A DNA stretch of 64,000 nt, from NCBI RefSeq assembly GCF_000023065.1, contig NC_012691.1, positions 974,501 through 1,038,500 on the forward strand. Reading direction: 5' to 3'. Below the pieces are notes generated by a model that ran no database searches, was not told the origin of the DNA, and worked only from the letters and a program-made list of their open reading frames with translations. Shown one piece after another: positions 38,908 through 48,324 of this stretch. The first letter of the stretch is position 1, and each line of letters starts with the position of its first letter. The translations under genes were made by a program, and so were the position numbers. This DNA comes from Tolumonas auensis DSM 9187. Lineage in GTDB: Bacteria; Pseudomonadota; Gammaproteobacteria; Enterobacterales; Aeromonadaceae.

Positions 38908-39726
38908 ATAGTTGCCGATACGGGGCCGGCGACTAGGTCCGGTAAGATGGATATCGACCGGATTGAACGCTTTAATCGCCTCAAAGCAGAAGTCGCCTAC
39001 CGCTTGATGCAGTGATGCCGGATTGTGATTGGTTATCAGGATCACGCTCTTTGATAAATTCCGCCGACGACGCAGCAGATGTCCGAGGAAACTACTCTGA
39101 CTTTCTACCATGCGGGTTTTATTGGCCCCGATCTCGTCGATGATCAACAGATCGACTTCTTCCAGGGCGCGGCGATAGCGATTACGTTCCTCTTGATCTT
39201 CAATGACGGCAAAAAACAGCCGGTCGATAATTGAGGCCCATTGCTGAAAAATGACAGACTTCTGTCGCTGATTGATAAGTTCATGGGCAATCGCGCCAGC
39301 CAGGGTCGATTTACCGCTGCCATAATCACCGTAGATCAGAATACAGCTGCCACCATGCTGTTCCCAATGTTCAAAACCACTGATAAATGAATGCGCGGTT
39401 TGGATAGCATGTTCCAGTATCGGATCGGAATGATCCATGCGCTCAAACAGCCAGTCCGGATTGAGATCAGCCTGAGCAATCAATTTCTGGACCCGCTGTA
39501 AGCGTGTATCCTGCTGTAATTTTTGAATATCCGCATTCGCCTGCTTTTCATATTCAGAGCGTAATTGCTGATAGTCATATTCCGGAACCGGAATGTGGGT
39601 TCGTCTGATCCGCTGCAGGCGGTTCAGCAGTGCAGCGACCTGGTGTTTGGTTTGCTCATCAGTACTTTCAGGGGCTACCGGGCCATCGTCCTGATTATCA
39701 GCAAACGGATCAATGTGCTCACTCAT
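38899..39726 (-). CDS. dnaC: DnaC-like replicative helicase loader ATPase
   Basis: 275-residue AAA+ protein of the DnaC/IstB group. Walker A IYGDYGSGKSTLAGA (about residues 130-144), Walker B VDLLIIDEIG, sensor I VILITNHNP, and the arginine-finger region RRPRIGNYGG. A hydrophilic N-terminal extension of about 60 residues may bind the helicase. It is read with a DnaT-like gene that it overlaps by eight bases, which supports a primosomal role rather than transposition. It is longer than E. coli DnaC (245). Confidence 0.82.
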   Translation of the reverse strand: MSEHIDPFADNQDDGPVAPESTDEQTKHQVAALLNRLQRIRRTHIPVPEYDYQQLRSEYEKQANADIQKLQQDTRLQRVQKLIAQADLNPDWLFERMDHSDPILEHAIQTAHSFISGFEHWEQHGGSCILIYGDYGSGKSTLAGAIAHELINQRQKSVIFQQWASIIDRLFFAVIEDQEERNRYRRALEEVDLLIIDEIGANKTRMVESQSSFLGHLLRRRRNLSKSVILITNHNPASLHQAVGDFCFEAIKAFNPVDIHLTGPSRRPRIGNYGG

Positions 39727-40402
39727 GGTTTTCCCCTTGTTTCAATTGCTGTGCATGAGCAATCATTTCTAATGCTCGCTGGCTTGGTTCGGTACTGATA
39801 TTTTGTGCTGCAGTTGCCACAGTCGTTTGCTGATAACCGATGTTTTCTGTTTGCCGGCGCTGATAGCGGCGACTCTTCAGCATTTTAACAAATTTCATCA
39901 TCCATTGATGCTGAGTGGAAAAACGTTCCGGTCTGCCGAGCCAGTAGGCGATAAACTCTCCCCGCTCTTCTTCATCGTAGTGCGGATCTATCAAACCACA
40001 GAGCTGACATAATCCGGTAAACTGGTTATCGGGTTGCCATTCGGTATGCATGGCAAAGGCTTGCTGTGCCAGCGGAGCTACCTGTGATATCAGTAATGGC
40101 AACGTAACATATTGCTGATGATAATGATCGGACGATGCGGTTGCTGCCTGCAACTGGATCAAGCCCGCTTGTATCAGTTCATCAAATAATTGCGTGAGTT
40201 GTCGTGCGGTTACCTGATAGCTGAAACCACCGGGTACCTGAGGATCTTCTACTGCCAGAGCTCGCCCAAGCTCAGGATAATTGATTGGTACGGGCTGATG
40301 CTGTACCGCCAACCGCCGTAAATGCAGGCAATACAGCGTTCTGGCCGGATGACTGAGACGAGGCTGATTCAGCAATAAAAATTCTTGTGGCGACATCGTC
40401 AT
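39719..40402 (-). CDS. dnaT: DnaT-like primosomal protein
   Basis: 227-residue protein. An N-terminal winged-helix-like region (MTMSPQEFLLLNQPRLSHPARTLYCLHLRR, then YQVTARQLTQLFDELIQAGLI) is followed by a C-terminal DnaT-type motif EFIAYWLGRPERFSTQHQWMMKFVKMLK, which binds ssDNA in enteric DnaT. The tail is Gln-rich. AGGAAC precedes the ATG. The pairing with the dnaC-like gene is the main support; similarity to E. coli DnaT is confined to the C-terminal part. Confidence 0.75.
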   Translation of the reverse strand: MTMSPQEFLLLNQPRLSHPARTLYCLHLRRLAVQHQPVPINYPELGRALAVEDPQVPGGFSYQVTARQLTQLFDELIQAGLIQLQAATASSDHYHQQYVTLPLLISQVAPLAQQAFAMHTEWQPDNQFTGLCQLCGLIDPHYDEEERGEFIAYWLGRPERFSTQHQWMMKFVKMLKSRRYQRRQTENIGYQQTTVATAAQNISTEPSQRALEMIAHAQQLKQGENHE

Positions 40403-40551
40403 TGTTCCTGAGGTATTAGCTCATTATCTCTGATTACGGTTCCCGCAACCACAGAATCTGTGATTCCTGTAAAAATTTAAAATTAAGTCAACTTTCACTC
40501 ACCACTGATGTTGTCTACGCTAATAATACATTCAGGACCAGAGATCTTGTC

Positions 40552-41568
40552 ATGCGGCATAGCATGAGTCAGCGAAAAATATTAATTATCGAAGATGAAG
40601 CGGTGTTTCGCATGACGCTTGGTGCATACCTGCGCAGTAAAAACTTTCTGGTACTGGAAACCAGAAGCGGGGTAGAAGGTTTAGCGGGTGTTGCTATGTT
40701 TCAGCCTGATGTCGTGTTGTGCGATTTACATATGCCAGGCATGCCAGGGCATCAGGTTATCAACTGTATTCACCGGCGTTATCCTTATATCCCCGTCATT
40801 GTAATCTCCGGTATGGTTAAATTTGATGACATAACCCGGGCATTGCGTGAAGGTGCCTGTGATTATTTGCCAAAACCGATCACCGACTGGAATGTAGTGA
40901 CAGAAGCAATTCAGGAATGTTCGCTGGATAACGGGCCGACAAGTCACTATAAGGAATTACAGCAGCACAGATACTTACTGCGTAAGGATGATTACACCGC
41001 AACAAAACTGATGCAAATTATGCAAAAGCCATCGCCAATGCAGCTGGGGCAGTGGCAGATAGATTTTTCATCTACGACACCGCTGTTATATGTGGATTTT
41101 TATCCGGTTGAAAATGCACTGATGGTGGTGATTGTTGAGCTGTATGCCGGGATGCTGGATGTGGCATTTGTTGCGGCAATGATTAAGTTTTTATTGGACC
41201 CGCTATACCGGGAATATAAGCAGAATGAAAATCAACTCTTTGATTCACCACGTCGCGTTTTGGGATATCTGAACAGTCATATCTGTCAGTCAGGCATCCT
41301 CTGTAACATCAATTGTTCAGCGTTACTGCTCTCTGATAAAACCGAAATGGTTCATTTTGCCAACGCCGGATTAAGTTCGCCTCACTGGTTAAAGAAAGCG
41401 GCTAATCTTTCGCTTGGTTTACTGCCGGAAGTGGCATATCAAAATTTTAATAAAGAGATCAGTTATCCGTTTGAAATGACAATTCAAAGCGAGATAGACC
41501 ACGAGCTGGTGCTGAAAATATCAAAAATGCAGCATACGAAAGGGGCCACATCAGTTGTGGCCCCTTAG
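40552..41568 (+). CDS. rssB: Response regulator RssB (RpoS proteolysis adaptor)
   Basis: Adaptor delivering RpoS to ClpXP. The receiver domain has the acidic pocket (IIEDEA), phosphoacceptor Asp58 (VVLCDLHMPGMPGH), Ser86 and Lys108 (YLPKPI). The C-terminal half (about 150-330) resembles a degenerate PP2C phosphatase domain. 338 residues (E. coli 337), next to galU as in enterics but convergent with it. An ATG at 40564 is an alternative start. No anti-adaptor gene is visible nearby. Confidence 0.87.
   Translation: MRHSMSQRKILIIEDEAVFRMTLGAYLRSKNFLVLETRSGVEGLAGVAMFQPDVVLCDLHMPGMPGHQVINCIHRRYPYIPVIVISGMVKFDDITRALREGACDYLPKPITDWNVVTEAIQECSLDNGPTSHYKELQQHRYLLRKDDYTATKLMQIMQKPSPMQLGQWQIDFSSTTPLLYVDFYPVENALMVVIVELYAGMLDVAFVAAMIKFLLDPLYREYKQNENQLFDSPRRVLGYLNSHICQSGILCNINCSALLLSDKTEMVHFANAGLSSPHWLKKAANLSLGLLPEVAYQNFNKEISYPFEMTIQSEIDHELVLKISKMQHTKGATSVVAP
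41540..41566 (-). terminator. galU terminator lying inside the rssB 3' end
   Basis: Perfect stem AAGGGGCCACA (41540-41550) / TGTGGCCCCTT (41556-41566), which also encodes the last RssB residues (KGATSVVAP). On - it is followed by TTTC. It can serve both converging genes. Confidence 0.75.
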
Positions 41569-41581
41569 AATGCGTTATTAA

Positions 41582-42496
41582 TTAATCGAGAGTTTTGATT
41601 AATTCTTTCAGATAGGCTTTGAAATCATTTTTCAGTGACTTATGACGCAGAGCATATTCTACATTCGCTTTCATGTAGCCCAGTTTGCTACCGCAATCAT
41701 GGCTCTTGCCTTTCATCATGTATGCATTAACCGGCTGTTTTTCCATCAGCATGGCGATAGCATCGGTCAGCTGAATTTCATCACCAGCACCCAGCGGAGT
41801 TTTTTCCAGTAACGGCCAGATATCAGCAGACAGGACGTAACGACCTACTACTGCCAAGTTAGAAGGCGCTTTATCAACCGCTGGTTTTTCGACGATTTGG
41901 CTGATTGGCAGTGAAATGCCGGGAGTCAGTGTTTCGCCATTCACGTCAGCGATACCATACTGATCAACGGTTTCTTTGGCTACCGGCTCAACCATGATCT
42001 GGCTGACGCCTGTTTCACCAAATTGCTTAACCATATCAGCCAGGTTGTCAGTTTTCAGATCACAGGATGCATCATCAATCAGAACGTCTGGCAGCAATAC
42101 AACAAACGGATTATCACCAACCAATGGATGAGCACACAAAATTGCATGGCCCAAGCCTTTGGCTTCACCCTGACGAATGTGCATGATGGTGACATCTTTT
42201 GGACAGATGTTCTGAATTTCAGCCAGCAACTGACGCTTAACGCGTTTTTCCAGTGTCGCTTCTAATTCAAAACTTTTATCAAAATGGTTTTCGATAGAGT
42301 TTTTACTGGAGTGAGTTACCAGCACGATCTCTTTAATGCCGGCAGCAATCGCTTCACGAACAACATATTCAATCAGTGGACGGTCAACCACAGGCAGCAT
42401 TTCTTTTGGAATGGCTTTGGTTGCCGGCAACATACGGGTACCCAGACCCGCCACAGGTAATATCGCTTTACGAACTGCAAATTGGGTGGTGCTCAT
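41582..42496 (-). CDS. galU: UTP-glucose-1-phosphate uridylyltransferase
   Basis: Makes UDP-glucose for LPS, capsule and galactose metabolism. Nucleotidyltransferase loop [33 protein letters not shown], and the C-terminal [17 protein letters not shown] are typical. 304 residues. AAGGA precedes the ATG. Confidence 0.96.
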   Translation of the reverse strand: MSTTQFAVRKAILPVAGLGTRMLPATKAIPKEMLPVVDRPLIEYVVREAIAAGIKEIVLVTHSSKNSIENHFDKSFELEATLEKRVKRQLLAEIQNICPKDVTIMHIRQGEAKGLGHAILCAHPLVGDNPFVVLLPDVLIDDASCDLKTDNLADMVKQFGETGVSQIMVEPVAKETVDQYGIADVNGETLTPGISLPISQIVEKPAVDKAPSNLAVVGRYVLSADIWPLLEKTPLGAGDEIQLTDAIAMLMEKQPVNAYMMKGKSHDCGSKLGYMKANVEYALRHKSLKNDFKAYLKELIKTLD

Positions 42497-42586
42497 TGTT
42501 AGTCCTTGTAATATACAAACAAGCTGGCGCTATCATAACCGACTTCCTATCCTTTGGCAGATCAATTTTCAATGGTAATAGTCAGG

Positions 42587-42979
42587 TTATTCGGGCGTTA
42601 GCAAAGGACTTCTGTTCAGGGGGATTGCCATTGCTGATGAAGGATCAGTTTGCTGGTGGTTACTGCTGACGGTTAAGCGCACCAGATTAATGCTGAGTAA
42701 TTTGGGACCAATACCTTTGACTTCATCAAGCTCTTCAATGCGTTGAAATCCGTTATGTTGTTCCCGGTAAGTTATGATCGCCTGCGCTTTTTTCTTACCG
42801 ACGCCTTTCAGGGTCATTAATTGTTCTGCGGTAGCCGTATTCAGATCGATGGGTGTTTGTTCGCTGGCTACTACCGCGCTGTCACTGAATTCTGTGATTT
42901 GATTTTCAACAGCCAGTGCCATATTGGCGATAAAAGGTAAGCCTGAGAGCAACAAAGCAAAAACTGCTTTTTTGGTCAT
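42587..42979 (-). CDS. ComEA-family helix-hairpin-helix protein, exported
   Basis: 130 residues. Signal peptide MTKKAVFALLLSGLPFIANMALA, then a double HhH DNA-binding domain: PIDLNTATAEQLMTLKGVGKKKAQAIITYRE and FQRIEELDEVKGIGPKLL. Such proteins bind incoming DNA in the periplasm during natural transformation (ComEA in Vibrio) but are also found in non-competent bacteria. The 30-residue tail after the HhH domain is unusual and of unknown function. AGGAGA precedes the ATG. Confidence 0.87.
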   Translation of the reverse strand: MTKKAVFALLLSGLPFIANMALAVENQITEFSDSAVVASEQTPIDLNTATAEQLMTLKGVGKKKAQAIITYREQHNGFQRIEELDEVKGIGPKLLSINLVRLTVSSNHQQTDPSSAMAIPLNRSPLLTPE

Positions 42980-43136
42980 ATTTAATCTCCTGAAGTGATG
43001 ATCTCATCATCAAACAGAAGTAGGGCAGTGCATACTGCCAGTTATGGCAGCATTGGCTATAAGTCAGTACGCATTGATCTAAATCTGACGGATATCATCA
43101 GGTAAACTGTCTGTAAATCATTTGAGGAATGAGAAT

Positions 43137-43895
43137 ATGTTGAATGATGAATTAATTGCTGCGGTATTACAGATAGCAAGAGACGCCGGGCAATCTATTT
43201 TATCTGTGTATGATGAGCCGGTTGAACTCACGGTGAAAGCTGACGAGTCGCCATTAACGCAAGCCGATAAAGCATCACATCAGCTGATTGAACAAAAACT
43301 CCGGGAGCTGACGCCGGAGTGGCAGGTGGTCTCCGAAGAATCAGATGACACAGTCAAAGCCAAACGCACAGTATTGCCAATCTATTGGCTGGTGGATCCG
43401 CTGGATGGCACCAAAGAGTTCATAAAACGTAATGGTGAATTTACCGTTAATATTGCACTGATTGTGGATGGTGCTGCTGTGTTTGGTGTCGTTGGCGTGC
43501 CGGTACAGAATAAACTGTATTGGGGCGGTAAAGGCTATGGTTGTTGGCTTCAGGATGAAACAGGGAGCCGCGCCTTACATGTGACAACCAAACCGGAACA
43601 AGCGATGTTGCGTGTTGTTGGCAGCCGTTCACATGTAAATGCTGAAACTGCAGAATATCTGCAAAAACTGGGTGAGCATGAATTGGTTTCTGTCGGCAGT
43701 TCACTGAAGTTTTGTCTGCTGGCGGAAGGCAAGGCCGATCTTTATCCACGTTTAGGCCCGACATGCGAGTGGGATACCGCTGCTGCGCAGGCTGTTCTGG
43801 AAGGGGCTGGCGGCAAAGTTGAAACGCTGGAAGGGCAACCATTACGCTATAGTAAACCGGATATCTTAAATCCGTGGTTTGTTGCGTCGATTTAA
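43137..43895 (+). CDS. cysQ: 3'(2'),5'-bisphosphate nucleotidase CysQ
   Basis: Hydrolyses PAP to AMP in sulfate assimilation and lithium-sensitive nucleotide turnover. Inositol monophosphatase-superfamily motifs: ESPLTQADKASHQLIE, VSEESD, the metal site DPLDGTKEFIKRNGEFTVNIALI, and CEWDTAAAQAVLEGAGG. Start at 43137 (MLNDELIAAV) behind GAGG; 252 residues (E. coli 246). Confidence 0.94.
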   Translation: MLNDELIAAVLQIARDAGQSILSVYDEPVELTVKADESPLTQADKASHQLIEQKLRELTPEWQVVSEESDDTVKAKRTVLPIYWLVDPLDGTKEFIKRNGEFTVNIALIVDGAAVFGVVGVPVQNKLYWGGKGYGCWLQDETGSRALHVTTKPEQAMLRVVGSRSHVNAETAEYLQKLGEHELVSVGSSLKFCLLAEGKADLYPRLGPTCEWDTAAAQAVLEGAGGKVETLEGQPLRYSKPDILNPWFVASI

Positions 43896-43900
43896 AAAGA

Positions 43901-43922
43901 AAGGAGCCTGAGAAGGCTCCTT
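43901..43922. terminator. Bidirectional terminator between cysQ and yciI
   Basis: Stem AAGGAGCC (43901-43908) / GGCTCCTT (43915-43922), with an A-rich left flank that forms a T tract for - strand transcripts. Confidence 0.75.
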
Positions 43923-43943
43923 CCGATATGTTTGAACAATATA

Positions 43944-44240
43944 TCAGATAGTCTGTTTGTATGGCTTCACGGTGACTTTTGCATAGACGCCTGCGGCAAC
44001 AAAAGGATCGGCATCAGCCCATACCTTGGCTTCAGCCAGTGATGCAAAATCAACAATCATAATACTGCCGGTGAATCCGGCTTCGCCCGGATCATCTGCA
44101 TCGATTGCCGGGTTCGGGCCGGCAGTCAGTATCCGACCTTCGGCCTGCAATGCCTGCAAACGAGCCAGGTGTGCAGGACGATGTGCCTTGCGCAGAGGCA
44201 GGCTATTTTCAATATCTTCTGCGATGATCACATACCACAT
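43944..44240 (-). CDS. yciI: YciI family protein
   Basis: 98-residue ferredoxin-fold protein: [44 protein letters not shown], with the His/Asp pair typical of YciI-like (muconolactone isomerase-like) proteins. Enzymatic role unknown. AAGGA precedes the ATG. It follows yciB by two bases, so they are probably one operon. Confidence 0.92.
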   Translation of the reverse strand: MWYVIIAEDIENSLPLRKAHRPAHLARLQALQAEGRILTAGPNPAIDADDPGEAGFTGSIMIVDFASLAEAKVWADADPFVAAGVYAKVTVKPYKQTI

Positions 44241-44242
44241 AA

Positions 44243-44791
44243 CTATTCCTTATCCTGTTGGTTATTTGTGGGCAGGTAACGGTAAATATAAATGCCAGTC
44301 AGTAATGTGCTTACCAGCATCAGACCCAATACACCGAATACCTTGAAATCGACCCAGATCTCTGTTGGCAGATAGAACGCTATATATACGTTTAATGCAC
44401 CGACCATCCAGAAAAAGAGACCCCAGGAAAAGTTAATCCGGTTCCAGACTGCATCCGGCAAAGACATTTCCTTTCCTAACATTTTTTTTATCAGGGGTTT
44501 CCGGAACAGGAACTGACTGATCCATAAAGCAGACCCGAAAGCAGCATATAGCACGGTCACTTTCCATTTGATGAAGGCTTCGTTATGGAAGAACAGTGTC
44601 ATAGCACCAAAACCCAGCACTAACACTAGAGTGATCCAGTGGCTGCGTTCCAGTTTTTTATACATAACCCAGACCACGATCATTTGCAGCAATGTGGTTG
44701 CCATCAAGGCACCGGTAGCCGCATAAATATCGTGTAGTTTATATACTGTAAAGAAAATGATGAGAGGGATGAAATCGAGCAGCTGTTTCAT
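44243..44791 (-). CDS. yciB: Inner-membrane septation protein YciB
   Basis: 182-residue protein with five membrane helices ([27 protein letters not shown] family start; [21 protein letters not shown]). YciB (IspA, IspZ) is linked to cell envelope synthesis and septation. The start at 44791 gives the usual N-terminus MKQLLDFIP. Located just downstream of the trp operon, a frequent arrangement in gammaproteobacteria. Confidence 0.93.
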   Translation of the reverse strand: MKQLLDFIPLIIFFTVYKLHDIYAATGALMATTLLQMIVVWVMYKKLERSHWITLVLVLGFGAMTLFFHNEAFIKWKVTVLYAAFGSALWISQFLFRKPLIKKMLGKEMSLPDAVWNRINFSWGLFFWMVGALNVYIAFYLPTEIWVDFKVFGVLGLMLVSTLLTGIYIYRYLPTNNQQDKE

Positions 44792-44867
44792 GTTTTGTCT
44801 CGTTGTTAACAAACGGTGACAGTTTAACCAGTGTACAGGCGAATGGAAAGGAAAACCGCTGGGGAAA

Positions 44868-44890
44868 ACTCCCCCGTATTAAGGGGGAGT
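44868..44890 (-). terminator. Terminator of the trp operon
   Basis: Perfect stem ACTCCCCC (44868-44875) / GGGGGAGT (44883-44890), followed on - by TTTTCC, twelve bases after the trpA stop. Confidence 0.85.
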
Positions 44891-44901
44891 TAAAGGTTAT
44901 A

Positions 44902-45708
44902 TCAGCGCAGTGTGGCTGCTTTCATCTTCTTCACGAACTGCGTCAGTTTGTCCAGCATCACTGCGGGTTCATTCAGATTATGTTCGATGATTTTAACTAC
45001 AGCAGAACCAGAGATTGCACCTGCGGCACCGGCAGTAATAGCGGCTTTTACCTGTTCAGGTTCACTGATACCAAAGCCCAGCAGCGCTGGTGGTGCACCA
45101 AACTCTTTCAGTGCGGTTAACAGATGATCCACAGGCATCTGAGCCCGGGTTTCTGCACCGGTAACACCGGCACGACTCAGCAGATAGGTGTAACCGGAGC
45201 TTAGTCGGGCGACGGTTTTCAGCGTTTCATCATCCGCATTTGGTGGCGCAATATAAATGCTCTCAATACCGAATTGATCTGCTGCTGCCTTGAATGGCAC
45301 AGACATTTCTACCGGTACATCAGCAATCAGGACTGAATCCACACCTGCTGCCTTGGCTTTCTTAAAGAAATCCTCAGGTGTATGGGTATAGACCAGATTG
45401 GCATACAGCAATAAGCCGATTGGCAAATCAGGGTATTTAGCGCGGATCCGGGACAGAATATCAAAGCAGATCGCGGTTGTTGTATGTGAATTCAGGGCGC
45501 GCGTTGCCGCATCCTGAATCGTCGGGCCATCGGCAACCGGATCAGAGAATGGGATCCCCAGCTCCAGTGCGTCAGCGCCGCCGGCAATCAGTGCTTCGAT
45601 GATCTGCTCAGACTGCGCAGGGTTCGGATCGCCAATCGTGATAAATGGGACAAAAGCTCCCTGATTAGCCGCATTCAGGTGTTCAAACAGTGCGGTATAA
45701 CGGCTCAT
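44902..45708 (-). CDS. trpA: Tryptophan synthase alpha subunit
   Basis: Cleaves indole-3-glycerol phosphate to indole. Catalytic Glu in [21 protein letters not shown] and Asp in DSVLIADVP, with [10 protein letters not shown] binding phosphate. 268 residues, as in E. coli. ATG overlaps the trpB stop by four bases, coupling the two subunits. Last gene of the trp operon. Confidence 0.97.
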
Positions 45709-46898
45709 GACAGTGCTCCTTCACCTTCCAGCGCGTTGGCTACAGTAAATATGTCTTTATCTCCGCGACCGGATAAGTTCACGATCAGGATCTGTTCTTT
45801 TTCCGGCTCAGAACGAGCCATCTTCAGAGCGTGAGCCAGTGCATGAGAGGATTCCAGTGCCGGGATGATACCTTCACGGAGGGAAAGCTCCTGGAACGCA
45901 TCCAGCGCTTCCTGATCGGTTACTGAGGGATATTGCGCGCGGCCGATGGATGACAGGTAGGCATGTTGCGGGCCGACAGAAGGGAAGTCGAGACCGGCAG
46001 AGATTGAGTGTGACTCTTCAACCTGGCCGTCTTCATTCTGCATCAGGAAAGAAACCATGCCCAGATAGATACCTTTACGGGCATGACCAATTGGTGCGCC
46101 GTGTTTTCCGGTTTCAATACCGTGGCCTGCCGGTTCAACGCCGATCAGACGAACACCTTCTTCTTCGATGAAAGTTGCGAACATGCCAATTGCATTTGAA
46201 CCGCCACCGACACAGGCTACGACCGCATCCGGCAGACGGCCTTCTGCTTTCAGAATTTGTTCTTTGGCTTCTTCGCCGATCATCCGCTGGAATTCACGCA
46301 CGATAGTCGGGAAAGGATGCGGACCGGCAGCGGTACCCAGAATGTAGTGGGTATCTTTGTAGTTAGCAGTCCAGTCACGCATTGCTTCATTACAGGCATC
46401 CTTCAGGGTGGAAGAACCTGCATGCACAGGAATAACTTCGGCACCCATCAGACGCATACGGAAGACGTTTGGTTTCTGGCGTTCACAGTCCACTGCACCC
46501 ATGTAGATCCGGCAAGGCAGATCCAGCAGTGCGCATGCCAGCGCCGTAGCAACACCATGCTGACCCGCACCGGTTTCGGCGATGATGCGGGTTTTGCCCA
46601 TACGTTTTGCCAGCAACGCCTGACCTAATACCTGGTTGGTTTTGTGAGCACCACCGTGCAGCAGATCTTCACGCTTTAGATAGATTTTGGTCTTGGTGCC
46701 TTTGGTCAGGTTACGGCACAGCGTCAACGGGGTCGGGCGGCCTGCATATTCTGTCAGCAGATGCTGAAATTCAGCCTGAAACTCCGGGTCATCCTTGGCA
46801 TCAACAAACGCTTTTTCCAGCTCCAGCAGCACTGGCATCAGGATCTGAGGGGAGTACATCCCGCCAAATTCACCAAAAAATGGATCAAGTAAAGTCAT
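45705..46898 (-). CDS. trpB: Tryptophan synthase beta subunit
   Basis: PLP enzyme that condenses indole and serine. The PLP lysine lies in [31 protein letters not shown] and the phosphate loop GGGSNAIG are present. 397 residues, as in E. coli. AAGGAATTACA precedes the ATG. Forms the alpha2-beta2 complex with TrpA. Confidence 0.98.
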
Positions 46899-46937
46899 TG
46901 TAATTCCTTTTTACGTAATTTCGGTAAGCGCCAAGAT

Positions 46938-48320
46938 TCAATAAGCACGCAGCGCAGCAAAGGCACGCTGAATTTTGTCCGCATCTTTAATGCCAGGCGC
47001 ACTTTCTACGCCAGAGTTTAAATCCAGACCGAGGGCGCCAACTTTAAGTGCCTCAGAGATGTTCTCCGGATTAATTCCACCGGCCAGCATCAGTTTTTCT
47101 TTTGGTAAATCTGCAAGCAGTGACCAGTCAAAACTCTGACCGGTTCCGCCGCTTTGATCACCTACTTTGCTATCCAGCAGTAAACGATCTGCGGTGAAAT
47201 TCAGATCTGGTAATGCATCGCTTACAGCCACGGCTTTCCAGATCTGACAGCCAGGGATCAGCGAACGTAATTTCTTAATATAGCTCTCTGTTTCATCACC
47301 ATGTAATTGCACGGCGCTGAGCTGGAGTGTTTCAACAAGCGATTGGATCATCTCTTTGTTTTCATTACGGAACACGCCGACAAAATTCAGTGGCGAAGCT
47401 TCGGTAATAGCACGGGCCTGTGCAACGGAAACACACCGAGGGCTACCTTCAACAAAGATCAAACCGCCGAATACCGCACCGGCAGCGTATGCCGCTTTAG
47501 CATCTTCCGCCCGGGTCAGGCCACAAACTTTATTCTGACCCAAAATCAGTTTGCGGCAGGCCATATCGACATCAGCTTCTTCCATCAGTGAACTGCCCAC
47601 CAAGAAACCATTCGCATAGTGCGCCAGATCTTTGACCTGAGCATGGTGATAGATCCCGGACTCACAGATCACGATCCGATCTTCCGGAACCAGCGGTGCC
47701 AGTTTTCTGGTGCGGTCCAAATCAATCTTCAGATCGCGCAGGTCACGGTTATTGATACCAATTACTTCCGCACCCAGTTCAATCGCGCGGTTGATCTCTT
47801 CCTCACTGATCGCTTCGGTTAGTACACCCATATTCAGTGATTTCGCGACGGCTGCCAGTTCACGGTATTGCTCATCGTTCAGAACCGAAAGCATCAGCAA
47901 AACAGCATCCGCCTGGTGATGACGCGCCAGATAAATCTGATAAGGATCGATGATGAAATCCTTACACAGCACGGGTACAGATACTTCTTTGCGTACTTGT
48001 GGCAGAAATGCAAAATCGCCCTGGAAGTATTTTTCATCGGTCAGAACAGAAATCGCGGAAGCATATTTGCCGTAGATTTTCGCAATTGCGGATGGCGAGA
48101 AATCTTCCCGAATCAGCCCTTTGGAAGGTGATGCTTTTTTGCATTCCAGGATAAAGGCCGTCTTGCCACGTAAGCCACCAACAAAATCACGATCACTTGG
48201 CTTCAGCTCATTCTGGAATGTTTCCAATGGCTGACTTACCTTGCGGGCTGCAATCCAAATTTCTTTATCTGCAACAATTTTACCCAGCACGGTTGAGGCG
48301 AGCGCCTGATTAAACAACAT
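46938..48320 (-). CDS. trpCF: Bifunctional indole-glycerol-phosphate synthase / phosphoribosylanthranilate isomerase
   Basis: Fused enzyme, 460 residues. N-terminal IGPS barrel (about 1-255) with FILECKKASPSKGLIR, VLCKDFIIDPYQIYLARHHQADAVLLM and VICESGIY; C-terminal PRAI barrel with VCGLTRAEDAKAAYAAGAVFGG and LDLNSGVESAPGIKD. The fusion is the usual gammaproteobacterial form. The start follows GGAGTAAAGGG. Four bases after trpD. Confidence 0.96.
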   Translation of the reverse strand: MLFNQALASTVLGKIVADKEIWIAARKVSQPLETFQNELKPSDRDFVGGLRGKTAFILECKKASPSKGLIREDFSPSAIAKIYGKYASAISVLTDEKYFQGDFAFLPQVRKEVSVPVLCKDFIIDPYQIYLARHHQADAVLLMLSVLNDEQYRELAAVAKSLNMGVLTEAISEEEINRAIELGAEVIGINNRDLRDLKIDLDRTRKLAPLVPEDRIVICESGIYHHAQVKDLAHYANGFLVGSSLMEEADVDMACRKLILGQNKVCGLTRAEDAKAAYAAGAVFGGLIFVEGSPRCVSVAQARAITEASPLNFVGVFRNENKEMIQSLVETLQLSAVQLHGDETESYIKKLRSLIPGCQIWKAVAVSDALPDLNFTADRLLLDSKVGDQSGGTGQSFDWSLLADLPKEKLMLAGGINPENISEALKVGALGLDLNSGVESAPGIKDADKIQRAFAALRAY

Positions 48321-48324
48321 CCCT

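Noticed and set aside
38899-40402. Prophage or transposon remnant suggested by dnaC/istB-like ATPase
   Set aside because: No integrase, transposase, structural phage genes or flanking repeats; the neighbours are conserved chromosomal genes, and the partner is DnaT-like.
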